The notes under the pieces were generated by a model that made no database searches, was not told the DNA's origin, and saw only the letters and a program-made list of their open reading frames with translations. Shown in pieces: positions 36,001 to 51,000 of a stretch of 64,000 bases of DNA (within the stretch, counting starts at the first letter, position 1; each line of letters begins with the position of its first letter). Origin of the DNA: Echinometra lucunter (taxonomy: Eukaryota; Echinodermata; Echinoidea; Camarodonta; Echinometridae); contig CM057161.1 of NCBI GenBank assembly GCA_029962745.1, forward strand, positions 6,833,876 through 6,897,875, read 5' to 3'. The position numbers and the translations under genes are program-made.

Positions 36001-39000
36001 TCCTGTAATATACATGTTAATCATTTCTTCAGTTTGACTGTGTATCTTTCACTAAAGTAAAGTACAACAATTGTGTGACATCTTACTTTCTATTTCGACC
36101 TGATCCTATTACTGCCTATAAGTGGAATAGAAATATCCCTCATCGTAAGACTGTTGCATTAGGAGTGTACACAACCAGAAATTGCATAGTTTTAACCAGA
36201 AAAGGCGTGTCCTCCGCATAGTTCAGTTTTCGGTGCTGACGTCATGCATAGTTCATGTTTTCCCTAGGGAAAAAGTGAACGATGCTTTTTTTCTGCCCCC
36301 CCCAAATCGACTCGCAACGCGAAGAGAAAGAAGCAGCAGCTCAGCTAGCTCAGTGCTGAGCCAGCCTGCACCTTACCCCATGGGATGGCATGGGCAACCT
36401 ATGCGGCTAGCTAGCGCTCACAGCTAGTAGCGCCGTGGTAATCATGCTGAATGCGATGCAGCTCGCTGAGCTGATCAAGCCGCGATCATGTCTTCAGAGC
36501 TGTTTTCTTCACTTTCGCCAATTATTTCCTTGAATGTGATGCGAATGTGAGTACATGTAATTACACGAGTGTCAGAGGAACGATTAGGGATATAAAACAA
36601 ATATACAATGACTCATTCTCGGATCAAGCTCAAACTATTCGTACTAAGGAACATCAAACAGTGCTACTCCCTCAGGCTTAGCACCATTTGATGTTCCTTC
36701 GATGTGAATAGTTAATGTCATATCAATCAGTTCAATCATTCATTACTTCCAACAGATTAAGCATTATTATCACAAGCAGATCACCCACGAGGGGGCAGGG
36801 GTAAGTCTCATTGAGGAATGTACATTATTTGCATACATCACTTTCTGAAAATCACCGGAAGAGAGGATTGAAGTAGGAGTGATCTTGAAACCCTTAACAG
36901 GGAAACCCGTCTAGCATGTCTGATTTTTATACCCTTAACAAGAATTTTGTTCAAGGATTGCATTATCACCGGCACTGAATTTGATACCCTTTTCTTGATT
37001 TTTGCTGTTTGAGATACCATAAACGTGTTATCAGGGGCATCACTAGAGGGGGGTGGGGGGGGTGTGACACCCCCATTCAAAATTCTTGTCGGCAAATTCA
37101 CGATCGCTGTCAGCAAAAAAAGAAAGAGAGGGAGAGAGAGAAAGAAGAGGAAAGAGGAAGGAGGAAAAAAAAAAGAAAAAAGGGGAGTACGGTGCCCAAA
37201 TGGAGTCATATTCGGCTTATTTGCTTGTGCATTTTGACGATGAAATAACACTGGTACCACAAAAGAGAGTGTATATTTTTCCTCGCTCGCTGCGCTCGCT
37301 CGTATTATATTTAGATACAGGATGTTTTCGGAAAGCAAACACATTCGGCTGGGGAGATGAACACTAAATAATTTAGATATCTTTAGGCCCATCATGTATT
37401 CTGATGAAGAATTATTACTTCTACCATAAGAAGAGTACATATATTTTTCCTCCCTCGCTGCGTTCGCTCGTATTATATTCAGATACAAAATGTTTTCGGA
37501 AAGCAAACATATTCAGCAAATGAGATGTACACAAATATATAATTTAGATATCTTTAGGCCCATCATGTATTTTGATGGAGAATTATCACTTCTACCATAA
37601 AAGGAGTATGGATATTTTTCCTCGCTCGCTGCACTCGTGTAATATTTAGATATAGGATGGTCTTTAGAAGCAAATAAATTAGGTAAGAGAGGTGACCAAA
37701 TATATAAAAATAGGTATTTTAAAGGTCCATCGTGTATTTTGATGAAGAACTTTCACTTCTACCAAGAAAAGGATTATATGTATTTTTCCTCGCTCGCTAC
37801 GCTCACTCGTATAATATTCAGATACAAGATGGATTTGGGAAAGCAAACAAATTTGGCAAGCTAGGTCCATCATGTATTTTGATGAAGAATTATCACCTAC
37901 CATAAAAAAGGGTATATGTATTTTTCCTCACTCGCTGCACTCGCTTGTATAATATTTAGATACAGGATGGTCTTTGAAAGCAAATGAATTAGGTAAGAGA
38001 GGTGACCAAAATAAAAATAGATATCTTAAAGGCCCATCATGTACTTTTGATGAAGAACTTTCACTTCTATCATGCAAAGGAGTACATATTATGTATTTTT
38101 CCTCGCGTGCTACGTTCGCTCGTATAATATTCAGATACAAGATGGAATGGGGAAAGCAAACAAATTTGGCAATCGAGGTGACTAAATGTACCTGTATAAT
38201 TTAGATATCTCATAGTCAATACCATCGTGTATTTGGATAAAGAATTGTCACTTCTGCCATGAAAAATAGATTTTTTCCCCTGCTCGCTACGCTCACTCGT
38301 ATAATATCAAGATTTAGGATGGTCTTTGAAAGTGAATGAATCAGTCCAGAGAGGTGACCAAATATATAATTTAGGTATATTTAAGCCATCCATGTAGTTT
38401 GATGAAGAACTATCACTTGTACGAAAGAGAGTGTATATTTTTCGCTCGTATTATTTTTAGATACAGGATGTTTTCGGAAAACAAACACATTCGGCAAGTG
38501 AGGTGAACAAATATATAATTCAAAAGGAAAATATGATAGGGGCGCACAATGGTGTACACAAGATGGTGTATATTCAGGCTTCAATGAGACATCTCCCCCC
38601 CCCCCCCCCCCCCGGCAGATCACAAGGCTCCAATATACTCTTAAAGACCCAATCCTCTTGCGGACCACACTTACCATTCTGTACTGGATAGTGAGCATCT
38701 CAGCTTTCTTCTTGTACTTCTCCAGAAGAGAGATGTCCATTCCAAGCTGCTTCGCATTTGGCTCTGTGATAATTGACCTATGAGAAAAGGAAAATATGGC
38801 ATATAAGGATATAGCATGCAATTGGATGTTTTCTGTAGATTTCTAGAGTGAGAATAACTGCAAACTCTGCAATATCAAGTGGTGATTTTCTTTCGCAGGA
38901 GTTCAGTAAAAGCAGAAGTCAAGATATTGAAGAAACAAAATTTCCCGAGTGCACCAACATAGCCTACATTTAAAAGATTAATCCTGGGCACCGTTTCATG

Positions 39001-42000
39001 AAGGTCGTCAGCAGTGACAAGTTATCGGTCACTGACAGTTACCATGTAACAGTCAGTGATCAGTGCTTCTAAGCCAATCAAAAGCAAGGATTTTACTGAA
39101 ATTGTCAGTGACCGACAACTTGCCAGTGCTGACAACTTTCATGAAACGGTGCCCAGGTCTCAAACTGAAAAACCAGTTGGTGAAATGAGAGTAGCCAGTG
39201 GTTTATATTTAGACCATAGTTTATGTAGATTTTATGGTATAAGTGCCCTCGATTTAGAGCGTACACTTTGAAAGGTCCCATAGCAAACAAGCATAGGTGT
39301 TTGGCATAGGCACTCAATTCACACTTGTTGCTATGGTGTAGACCACGGTTTATTTACATTAATCTAAAAAACCATGAGTTAAATTTGTATAAACCATGGT
39401 CAAAACCTTAGCAACAGGCGTGAATTTAGTGGCCTATGCCAAACACGCACATTCGTTATTGAACTAATCTAAGTGTATGCGCTAAATCAAGCTCACTTAA
39501 ATGCATACTATAAAATCTGCATAAACCATGGTCTAAATCTAAACCGCCTGTGCGAATTCCAGCTCAGTAATTCATGTTCACTACATGTCAATGGGCTTTG
39601 AAAAAAGTCTTCTCTCTTTTTAACCAAGCAGATGATACATTTACCTGAGCTGTTGATGATCTCCCACCAGAACCACTTGATTGGGTTTGACTGACACAAG
39701 AGGAATCAGAGTTTCCGGCTCACTGCACATCCCTGCCTCATCAACAATCACTTGGATGATGCGAGTGTATCTGGAGATGCGACGTGCTCCAGCAGCATTG
39801 CAGGTGCACAGGACTATGTGATGCTTCTGTAATTCTTCTTTCTATAATGAAGAAGACAAAATAATATCTCTTGATGTATATATGGGTGAGTTCTGTACTA
39901 CACAATGATCCTCTATTAAGGTTGCTATAGCAAAGATTTCTTAAAGGCATTGGCTAACTTTGTGAGCAGCCGATCTTAAACAATTCTCAAACTAACATGA
40001 AACATGTGCATGAATACTTGTATTTGTACCCCAAAATCCTGAAACCAACCATAATTTCAGATCAAAAGAATTAAGTAGGACACAAATCGTGATTTTATTA
40101 TTTTTTATCGCATGCGCCAAAAAAAAAAAAGGACTGTTTTCCTTGAGTTGAAAAAAAAACCTTATGTGCCTCCCTCCACATGGTATGCCAAATACACACA
40201 GTACATTTCAGATGAGATATGCGTGAATGCGAATTCCTTACGTCTAATCTGTGTAACCAACTGTTATATATTTTCAAACATTGGTTCACATTTTTAATAT
40301 TACAAAATATTTCCTGTGGATATCACACTTTCAAACTTTCAGACTATATTTTCAAACTATAACTCTCGTGTTTTTATCATTTTCAAGTAGCAAAATAATT
40401 TTTTTTTTAAATTCTAACAATGTATAATAGCTAATGTCTTTAAATTTCTTCAATGTCTTCCAATACAGTAGGCCTGGATTTTTCTTATAAGGACTATATG
40501 TAAAGCATCTGTACTTGAATGCACAGAAGAATCTTTTTATCTATCTTGATATCCATGTCCAGGGCTGGATCCAGAATTTTTCAAAGGGGCAGGGGGGGGG
40601 GGCAGTCAGTTTTTTCAGGTGTTTGTCATTGACACACTTTCAATTTTCAGATGTATTTTTCCTGAAAAATCTGCTGACAAGCAAAACAAAAAGGTCATGG
40701 GTATCAAAAGAGGGGGCCACCATCAATTCGCCCCCCCCCCCATCAACCAATATAGAGCCAAGTGCATTGAAACTTTCCCTCAGTTTGTAAAAAAAAAATC
40801 TCACCATGGCCTCAAGCAGAGTGCTCTTGTAGCTTTTGATGTCCTGAGGCTTTATTGCATTCGGGTTAGTGCGGAATTTCCTCTCGTATGCAGCTATCTC
40901 TACTGCATGAGGTCTCCCACGCCGTCTAATCAAGCGATGAAGTGCAATGTCTGCCAACTCATCCGGCATGGAGGCTTCCTTCCTGGACCACTTGGATACG
41001 AGTCCTGGAACACCAGGGATTGGGTACTCTTTACGCTCAATTTGCTCACTGTAGACTCGGACAATGGAGATATTTTGGAACTTCTTGAGATAACCTAAAG
41101 AAGTTTGATAAACAGATGGAATAAAAAAAGTAACAGAGCAATTAAGCCACGTTTTGAACCCCAATTAAGTAGTATACCAGTCAGTCTGGAATCAGCTCTT
41201 TAACCATTTTCCCATCATCCTCCTTTAATGGCCATACAGGGTGTCTGAATTGATAAAGCAATTTTCACAAAGAGAAAAAAAAGCCGAAGAAGAGACTGTA
41301 CATGGAAAATGCTGAAATAACCTACAAAGCTCATAAAGGGGATCACTTCTATGCAAGAGAAATAGTACTGGACTAAATACAGAACCTTGTGGAAGTCCAT
41401 AAATATTGCTTCTGTCTATGTCATAAATGAAGGCTGTCTGACAAGTAATTATTAAACTTAGGGGCAATGTACACTATATTCGTACTGAAGTTCTCAAATT
41501 TTGCTACTTAACAATAAAAATCATAATACAACCATGTATTTACTTTCTCAAAGGGAGCATGCAGGAAAGAGGACAAAAATTTCTCTGCCTACATTTAGTT
41601 AGCTGCATGGCTCAAACTGTTCTAGAATTATTGTGATAACCAGAATAGAAAACCAATAATTGCACGATAATGACTTCTTTGACTTAATATGCTGAAAGTC
41701 AATCTGATCATTAAGCTTGTCTCCTCATAGTCATGAATACAAATAGTTGAAATAAAGTGCTAACAAAAACATCTTTGAATCAATGCATGCTGACCTCTAT
41801 GACATTTGAACTTTGACCTACATACCCCAAATCCTATCAGATCGTCTTCCTATGATGATGCATTCAGCATCTAGTTTGAAGTATATACTTCAACTAAACA
41901 CAACAAAAAAAGTAACTCCCTCCTAATTCAAAATAGCATAACTTTTTAACGAAAAAGTTTTGAGAAAAATAATTTGGCAGGAGTATACCTACACTTACTG

Positions 42001-45000
42001 ACTAACTCCGATGTGAAAATGAGAATGATCCATCAAGTCATGCATGAGTGAGCAGACATTAAAGGCAAAAATGTCACTTTTCAAAAGTCACAAGAGTCAT
42101 TTTGGGGGGTCTGTGAAACAAAACTTTGACGAGTTTGTTTTCTTCCATTGTTCGACCCCGTCATGCCTATCCCAGACAGTTTTCATGTTTATCACAGTTG
42201 GTTGAACATAATTTTTTGAAGAAAGTGATGTTCAGCTCTCCTAAATCTACAAAATCCATTCAGTTTACGGAAAGAATTGGTATCAACCAACATGAGTCAG
42301 CACATCATGTGAAAATACCGGGCAGTCATTTTTCGGGCATTAAACAGTCATTTTTCAACATTTCTTGCTTCATCGTTAAAATGTTCTCACTCAACCATGA
42401 CACAATCTCAATAAAGATCAATAGCACTTAAACAGCACCAGAAAAAGCTTGTTTCACAGATTCCCCAAAATGACTCATGTGACTTTTGAAAAATGACATT
42501 TTTGCCTTTAATGTCTGCTCACTCACGCATGACTCGATAGATCAATCTCATTTTCACACTGACGATAGGCACTATAGGAACACTCCTGCTAAATTATTTT
42601 GCTCAAAACTTCTTCGTTAAAAAGTTATGCTGTTTTGAATTAGGGGGAAGTTACTTTTTTTGTTATGTTTAGTTTAAAGTGATTACACAATGGTAAACAA
42701 AATTTTGATATATGATCGAGAATAGAATTCTAAGAAGAATGACATTTAAAATATGATGATTTTCAATCGAAATCAATGCATTTTGGCTAATTTTCTCATG
42801 AAAAGTTATGAGCTGACCAAAAAACAATTGAGTATGAGGTATGATGTAAAAGTGGGTACCCAGCTTCGCGCATTGCAGTTGTGCTACGCGCTAGACTGTA
42901 CAACATGTATTATACCTTGCGCGCATTTTGCTAGAATTGCGCGACAAGGTACCCACTTTGACGTCATTTTGACGTCAAAGTGGGTACCCAGTACACAATA
43001 GCTCCTTACTTAGCCACACATAACCTTCGTTCCATAACTGATACTACTAGACTTGTAATTCCCATATCAAATCTTTCTTCTGATGAAAAACACTTTAGTG
43101 TAGTGCTTCTAGAGCTTGGAACAATCTCCAACCCTCAATTCGAGCTATAGAAACTCTGTCAACTTTCAAAAAACAACTGAAGACTTACCTTTTTCAACAG
43201 AGCTAGTTTTTTTTGTTGCTATTTTTAACTTTTGATGTTTACTTTGGTAAAGCGCTATTGTACTTCTTTGTGTATAGCATAGTATAAATGACCATTATTA
43301 TTATTATTATTATTATTATAGTCGGGACATAGTCGGGACAGGCAGGCAAGTAGCAAAACTGAGTGTTAGCAACATAACAGTTGGAGACTCAGAAGTAAAA
43401 CCATCAAACTTTGTGAAAAATCTGGGTGTATGGCTTGATTCTCGTCTAAACATGGAGAAACACATATCCAACATTAGTAGATCATCTTTTTATATGTTAT
43501 ACAACTTACGCCATATTCGTAGATACTTGGACCAGAAAAGCGCAGAAACTCTTATCCATGCATTTATTAGCAGTAGGCTTGATTATTGTAATGGATTATT
43601 GTTTGGTTTACCAGACTCACAAATCAACAAGCTGCAGCATGTTCAGAATGCATGTGCAAGACTTGTATCCAGTTCCTCAAAGTTTTCCCATATTACACCT
43701 GTTCTGATTCAATTACATTGGTTGCCAATAAGGCAGAGAATTGCATTTAAGATACTTTTGCTTGTTTACAAAGCACTGAATGGTCAAGCTCCTAATTACT
43801 TGTCTGAATTAATATCATTTAGGTCACATTCATATGCACATAACTTACGAAGTACACAGGATAAGCTGCTTCTAAAGTTACCTCACTTGAGAACAAAAGT
43901 AACTCTTAGGGATCGTGCTTTCAGTTGCGCTGCTCCAAAGCTTTGGAACAAATTACCACTGGAAATACGAAAAGCACCAACTGTTACCATCTTCAAACAT
44001 TTATTGAAGACCCATCTTTTTTCAGAAGTTTTTGGTTAATTGTATTATATGCATAATTGTTTAATTTGTTTGAGCAGTAGCATTGTTGGGAGCTCTGTTA
44101 CACTACAGCGCAGTAGAGTATATTTACATAGTGACTGCGCTATATAAATGGTCTAATTATTATTATTATTATTATTATTAATCAGATTGTCTTCCTATGG
44201 TGATGCATTCAGCACCTAGTTTGAAGTTTATTCTACAAACAATTTGAGATACAGTGTTAACAAGGCTAAAACCTGAAATTTTGGAAATGACCTCTGCAAC
44301 GTTTGACCTTCATACCCCAAAATCTAAGCAGATTGTCTTCCTGTAGTGATGCATGTTACTTCCAATTTTGAAGTTCATACCGAAAATAGTTCTTGAGATA
44401 TGGTGTTAAGACCTTACACCAGAAATTTCATATATTGACCTCTGCGAATTTTGACCTATGTACCCCAAAATATAATCAAATGGTCTTCCTATGGTGCTAC
44501 ATACTGGGACCAATTTTGAAATGCATACCTCAAACAGCTCTTTGAGATATTGTGTTAACAAAGAGGCAGGATGGGCAGATGGACAAACAACCAGAAAACA
44601 TCATGCCTCACGCACCACCTTCGGTGAGTGGAGGTCTAAATCAGATAATTTAATGAGCACTGTCAAACTATGATCGTCATCCCCACAATGCAAACAGGGT
44701 AGTGTTAATAAAAGGCATAAAAATCTACATATAATTATATCTGGAGAGATGATGTACACAAAGAGAATAAATTGTTTACTAGCATCATGGTATATAACAG
44801 GAAAAGAAAAGTGAAATAAATTTTAGCCAACAGATCCAGATCCCAAGCAGGAAGGTCCAAAAATCTGAAGAAATGTACCAAATATGAAACAACTAACCGG
44901 CTACAACATCCACTGATTTATTTGAGGGTCCACAGTAGAGCACCTGAGGGCGCATTTCGCCTGCCCGTAGTTGCTGATTGAGACGAGTGAAGAAGTATGC

Positions 45001-48000
45001 AAGGTATGCCCCGGTTACAGTCTTTCCCGTGCCTTGGTGGGAAAAAGAAAATTGTCATTTATACAGCTATGTACTATAATGATGATGGTCATGAACACGA
45101 GTATGAATCAGTCTTCAACAGTATCCCACTAAAAGCAAGGCTTTCAAGTTTTTACATAATAGACAGTAACTTATAAGCAGCGACAACTGAAAGTAAATAC
45201 CGGTACAACCTAAAATCATAATGGCTCTGGCTGATATTTCAAGACGCAATGTCCTGTTTTCCTGAAAAGAATGTGGAGACTGCTGTTCAGAAAATTGTCA
45301 AACATTGTGACAACATTGCAACTCTACTCCTAGCATATTACTTAAATTTGAATACAGCATGATCACAATTTCCTGTTTTTCTGAAAATATGTAATGAGGA
45401 TTGGTCGGAAAATTGTCAAATATTGTGAGTACATCAAAACTTATTTTAGAGCATTTCTACATAATTCTGAAAGCAGCATGATCATTGCACCATCAAGGAG
45501 ACAAGGAATTTCTTACCAGGTGGTCCCTGAATGACAGAGAATGTATCTTTGAGAGCTTTCTTCACCGCAGCTTCTTGGGAATGGTTTAAAGGAAGCAGCG
45601 TGGACTCTGGAACTCGCAGGTCAGTGAGTTCCTCGGCTTCCCGTCTGAGGATTCTCAGAGTTTCATCTTTACCAAACAATGGAAAAATAACCCCGCAAAG
45701 AAAGATAACCATAAGATATAAATCCTCGTTCAGAAGTCAAATCTAACATGGAGTGCTACTGTTCTCCAAATTTCAGATATTTTAGTGTTACAACTAATTA
45801 TTCTATGTGTTATAGTGACATTTAAAAAGCCCCAGAAAAAGTCACTGTATCTCTAACAATAAAACTTGAGAGAAAGAAAAAAAATTTTACACGAGATGAC
45901 AAGTTCAAAGTAATGAATATATCAAACTGCAAGTCGGACAGGAAATCTGCAAAAACAAATTCTGCTTTTCAGTCTATACATACATATATGCATTGAAAAC
46001 AGATAATTTTCTACTTCAGGAAAGTAGACTCGTCCATATTAACAAAAGTCGATTGACATGACCTATTTTGGCATCGCCATTTTAAAACATGGTCTTCTCA
46101 CATTACCTGAATGCCAAGCTGGGTGATTGGGCCGTTGCAAGGCAATGTCTCGTACCAACACTGGTATCGTAGCCTCGTCTATTAAGCCCTTAACAGCCTC
46201 TTCCTCTCGTCTGTGAGGAAAAGAAATGTAGCATCTTATGAAAATACAGAATCTAACAACAGTAAGTATACACTTACAATATAAGTAGGGTGTACTAACT
46301 TTTATGGCCACCAATTCAAACAACAATCCTAAGGTATTGCACTGTTGTTATGGAATAGAAAAATTTGTATTAATACACCTGTCACAGAATTCTGCTATAT
46401 CATAGTTGTAAGGGTTGTATTTTTAATACATTTGTGTAAAAAGTTACATTAGAATTTTAAACTTTTTTATAGGGTATACTGACCTTTATTGTATATTGTA
46501 CATTACAAGAGGAGCTGGATAGTGGGTGCATGAGTGAAGTGACTTTCAGAATTTACAGACTTTTGACTTTTCTTCACAGAAAGATTTAAACCATATTGAT
46601 TTTTGCCTAACAGCTAGGCCTTTATGAAATTCACTTGTGGTATGAAGTTATCCCATTCATTTAAAGGAGAAGTCCAGAAAGTTAATGTGATTTGAGTATA
46701 ACTGCTGACATCACCAACTACGACAATGGAAATAGTGGTTTAATTTTTAACTTTTTTATAGGATATACTGACCTTTATTGTATATTGTACATTACAAGAG
46801 GAGCTGGATAGTGGGTGCATGAGTGAAGTGACTTTCAGAATTTACAGACTTCTGACTTTTCTTCACAGAAAGATTTAAACCATATTGATTTTTGCCTAAT
46901 AGCTAGGCCTTTATGAAATTCACTTGTGGTATGAAGTTATCCCATTCATTTAAAGGAGAAGTCCAGAAAGTTAATGTGATTTCAGTATAACTGCTGACAT
47001 CACCAACTACGACAATGGAAATAGTGGTTTAATTTTTAACTTTTTTATAGGGTATACTGACCTTTATTGTATATTACAAGAGGAGCTGGATAGTGGGTGC
47101 ATGAGTGAAGTGACTTTCAGAATTTACAGACTTCTGACTTTTCTTCACAGAAAGATTTAAACCATATTTGATTTTTGCCTAATAGCTAGGCCTTTATGAA
47201 ATTCACTTGTGGTATGAAGTTATTCCATTCATTTAAAGGAGAAGTCCAGACGATTTCATTAAAATTACACTATAAAGCTTAAAATTCACGCTAACAGACA
47301 ATGCTACTTTCATTTATCAAAGGGATTTCTGTGATTTTCAAATACCGATTAAGTGTTGGCTTTTTTACTCCGTATAATTGAATTTCCCACCGAAACCCAA
47401 ATATGGTCATTGGTCGTGTGACGTAGGCCATGCAGTTGCACTGCCCATGCGCACTTATTCTCTGCACATTCCCTATGCAAAATGCCGATATGTCTAGCTT
47501 TTGGGTGTACAAATCACACCAGTTCTGTTCCAAAGAGAAGTTTTCTTGCAATCCCAAATCCCCTGACGGACAGGGAGAGGTGTGCCTGATGGATTAATGA
47601 TATTAGAACGGACAAATTCGACTTCAAAACTAAGAAATTTTCGAAGCTAAAGAAAGTGTGCGAAGACCACTTCGAGCCAGAATGTCATACACGCATATCG
47701 CTTGCATCGCCTGGCCTGCCTGCAGTGCATCAGCTATGTCACTGGGCCCGGGTGCGAACTGTATTGTGGATGAAAATGGGCTCGTACTAGAACTATTGTT
47801 TATACAAGTTAAATGTTGATTACTTGGTAATTCTAAGGTATGTCGTGTAAAGTAAGACATTTTCTAGCTGCTGAATTTTTTTCTCTTTATGATCCATGCT
47901 TACAGAAACCGCCCAGACTTCTCCTTTAAGCAAAATTTTTTTAAATGCACGGATTGGGGGGGTTTTTCACTTCAAATGTCAACAAATGAGATGTATCTGC

Positions 48001-51000
48001 AGTATGAATTTGGTGACTCTACCTCAAATCTATAGCAAGTTAATGTGATTTCAGTATAACTGCTGACATCACCAACTACGACAATGGAAATAGTGGTGGC
48101 TATAGTCTTGCTCTGCTACACAGGCAAGAGAAAAAAAATGCAATGAGATTAAATGATGTCAAACTGAGAAGATTCCAGTAATGGGGAAAATGTATTGCAT
48201 GTTGAATATTTTTCTTTTCATGTTATAGTTCATACATATGTTTAATGTTAATATCCAATATCCAATGAAATATTAACAATGAACGTTGGGTGAAATTTAA
48301 CCTACCTATCTGGCTCAGGTTTTGCAATAAACTCCACAGTACTTGCAACATGACGATCACCAAGTCCTTGTGGGAGTGGCACAGACTGCTGATGTACTAC
48401 AAAGTGGATAGGAAGAGTTGCTGAGTCACTATGGAGGAGACTTTGATGCAAATCCTTGCCCTTGATTATCGTACAGTGGAGGACACATGTCTGCTTCCTC
48501 CAGTCATTTGCATTGAATGGACCAACACGACTTCCTTCTCCTCGGCTTCGTTCATCATACTCCATGATCTTCAGCCTCGGCTTGGTTTCCACATCAAGTT
48601 TGGTCAAATGAATGCACAGGTAATCATAGCTGATCAGGATCATTTTCTCTTTGGTTTCACGGGTCGGTATGTGGTTCTGTTCAAGGAATTCCCTGTTCAG
48701 CTGAAAGTGACCTGTCACCTCATGTGCACTTCTCTGCCATGTGATTGGCACCTGCTGCAAAATGACGGTGTCATCATTGCTGACTGCACTGTAGCAGGAG
48801 GTCATGGACAAGATCTGAAGCCACTTTGACATGTACTCTGTGATGTTTTTCTCTCTGCCTGGAACTTCAGTGGCTATCCTTGAGAAGCACTCAATGGGTT
48901 GTGCTCTGTGCTCTGCACAAGTATCTAAGTGAGGAGTCATGTTGAAGAGTTGCACCTTTGGAGTAAGCATACCCTTCACCACCTGTGCATGCATTTGGAC
49001 CCTGCAAGGATCACCCAAATGGTAGCTTCTTTGAAAACTCACAACTCCCATTTCTCTCTGATCTAGTCTGCCATTGTGATTTCCACTCCTCTCTGAGAAG
49101 GGGTTACCATTGCCTTGGGCCTGAATCAGTGCAGCTGCAATGGCATTCCGAAGCCCCTCTAGGTCTCCATCTGTATACATGCTCTTGATGGACTGCAGGA
49201 TACGTTGCCATTTGTCCTGCGGAATTCTGAAGTACAGCTCTGGATATGTGATTCTACTGCTGGCTGGTGAATCTGCTTGGCACTTCCTGCTGTTGTTATA
49301 CATGCGACACTTCCATGTCAACTGGACGTCTGTAGATCCCACATTTACAACTGGTTTCTCAGAGGGTTTCAGAAAACTATAAGGAATTCCTCTCTGTCTA
49401 GACTGGATGTATCGACGATACGGAAGAAGCAGTTTCAAAGACGTATCAGAGATCTCTTCCACAAAAGTTGTAACCTCAAGAGGAGCCTCCTTAAGCTTCA
49501 GTGCCAATTTCAGTTCTTTTGCGGCTTTCTCAAAGTGCTTACTTTTGGCATTCTGGGTGTTGCAATGATGTGCTATGTCAGCCATCTCCCTTGCCGTATA
49601 AGGGCACTGGCAATTCTCAATGCAGGCAACAAGCATCCTATGTACAACAAGATCAATGTAACGTCTGATGGGTGAGGTGAAGTGAGTATAAGCCCTCATC
49701 TGCAGAGAATAGTGTTCTTGCTTCTCTGGCATGTTCTGGCTTGTTGAGTCAACATATTCGGCAGTTTCCATGATGTGATAGCAGTCAGACAGTGCAACTG
49801 CATGCTGTGGATGGTTTTCATCTTGAAGGATGAGATTAGCCATATCCTCCATAAGACTTCTTGACATATTTTGTGATTCACAGTATTTTCTTAGCATTTG
49901 CAATACTTCAGCAGCAATTACAACATGTTCACCTTCTTGGACTTCATCCTGCCTTTCCAGCTGAGGTCCTACTTGGTCTTCCTGTCCTGCTCCAGCTTGA
50001 TTATGATCCACAAGCTCAGGAAGACGAATGCTGTTTCTTGCTGTCTTGTCATGACGTTCCTTCCATGCTTCTAATTGATCTTGCGATGGGGCCAATTGTC
50101 TGCGCAGAGGGGTACAATCAGGAAAACTGGCAAGAACTTGTGCAGCAACAGCATTGTTGGCCATCAGCATGAGCTCTTCTATTAAACTGTGAGCATGTGG
50201 ATGAGAAATTGCCCCTCCATCATCGTCATCAGCATTGTACACCATCCATCCATCTCTCAAACGCTGCATTCGCCGATGTCTTGAAAGCTGATGTAAGCAT
50301 CGGACAGGTCCTGCAACTGTCCCGTACTCAGGGGGTGTATCACTGCCATTAACAATCAACTTCTCTGCCTCTCCATAGGTAAGTCTCTGACATGATCGAA
50401 TTACAGACCTCACAAACACAGGCTCTGCAACAATCTGCCCTTCATGGTCAAGAGTGAATATGACAGATAGTGCAAGCCTATCCTTTCCTGGGAGCAAGCT
50501 AAGAAGCCTTGAGATCACATCCTTTGGCAGCATATGATACACATCACCTTGGAATGGATGGTAGAATGTCGTACCCCTTTTGTAGGCCTCTTTATCCAGA
50601 GAACTGTTCTGATGAATAAAGTAGGACACGTCTGCAATATGTACACCAACTTCATAGCGCTGTCCAGGAAGACAGACACAGTTGACTGCATCGTCTAAGT
50701 CTGTAGAACCTGGAGGATCAATGGTGAAGACTACCCTGCTTGTGCGGAAATCTGCTCTTTTCTGAACAGCTTCATCTGGGATACTCCACCCTTCTGGGAA
50801 CTCTTGCTGCATATCTTTTCTTGCAGTTAGCTTACATTTTGCTTTGATACCATACACAAGTCTCAGGACGTCAAGTCCCTTTCGTTCTGTATTTCCATGC
50901 TCTAGCTCTTCAACAGCAGCCCCCAGAGGATATGGAGCCTTTTGGGGCCACTCAAGATAGCGAACAACAAAGAGTTTCTGATTTCTCTCTGAATATTTGA

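Noticed and set aside
36838..37506. 222-codon minus-strand ORF
   Set aside because: It is a translation of the ~170-bp satellite and a poly-purine tract, with the repeated peptide expected of a tandem array.
37260..38480. CRISPR array
   Set aside because: Repeats are regularly spaced, but units are ~170 bp with no short repeat/unique spacer pattern, and the DNA is clearly eukaryotic.
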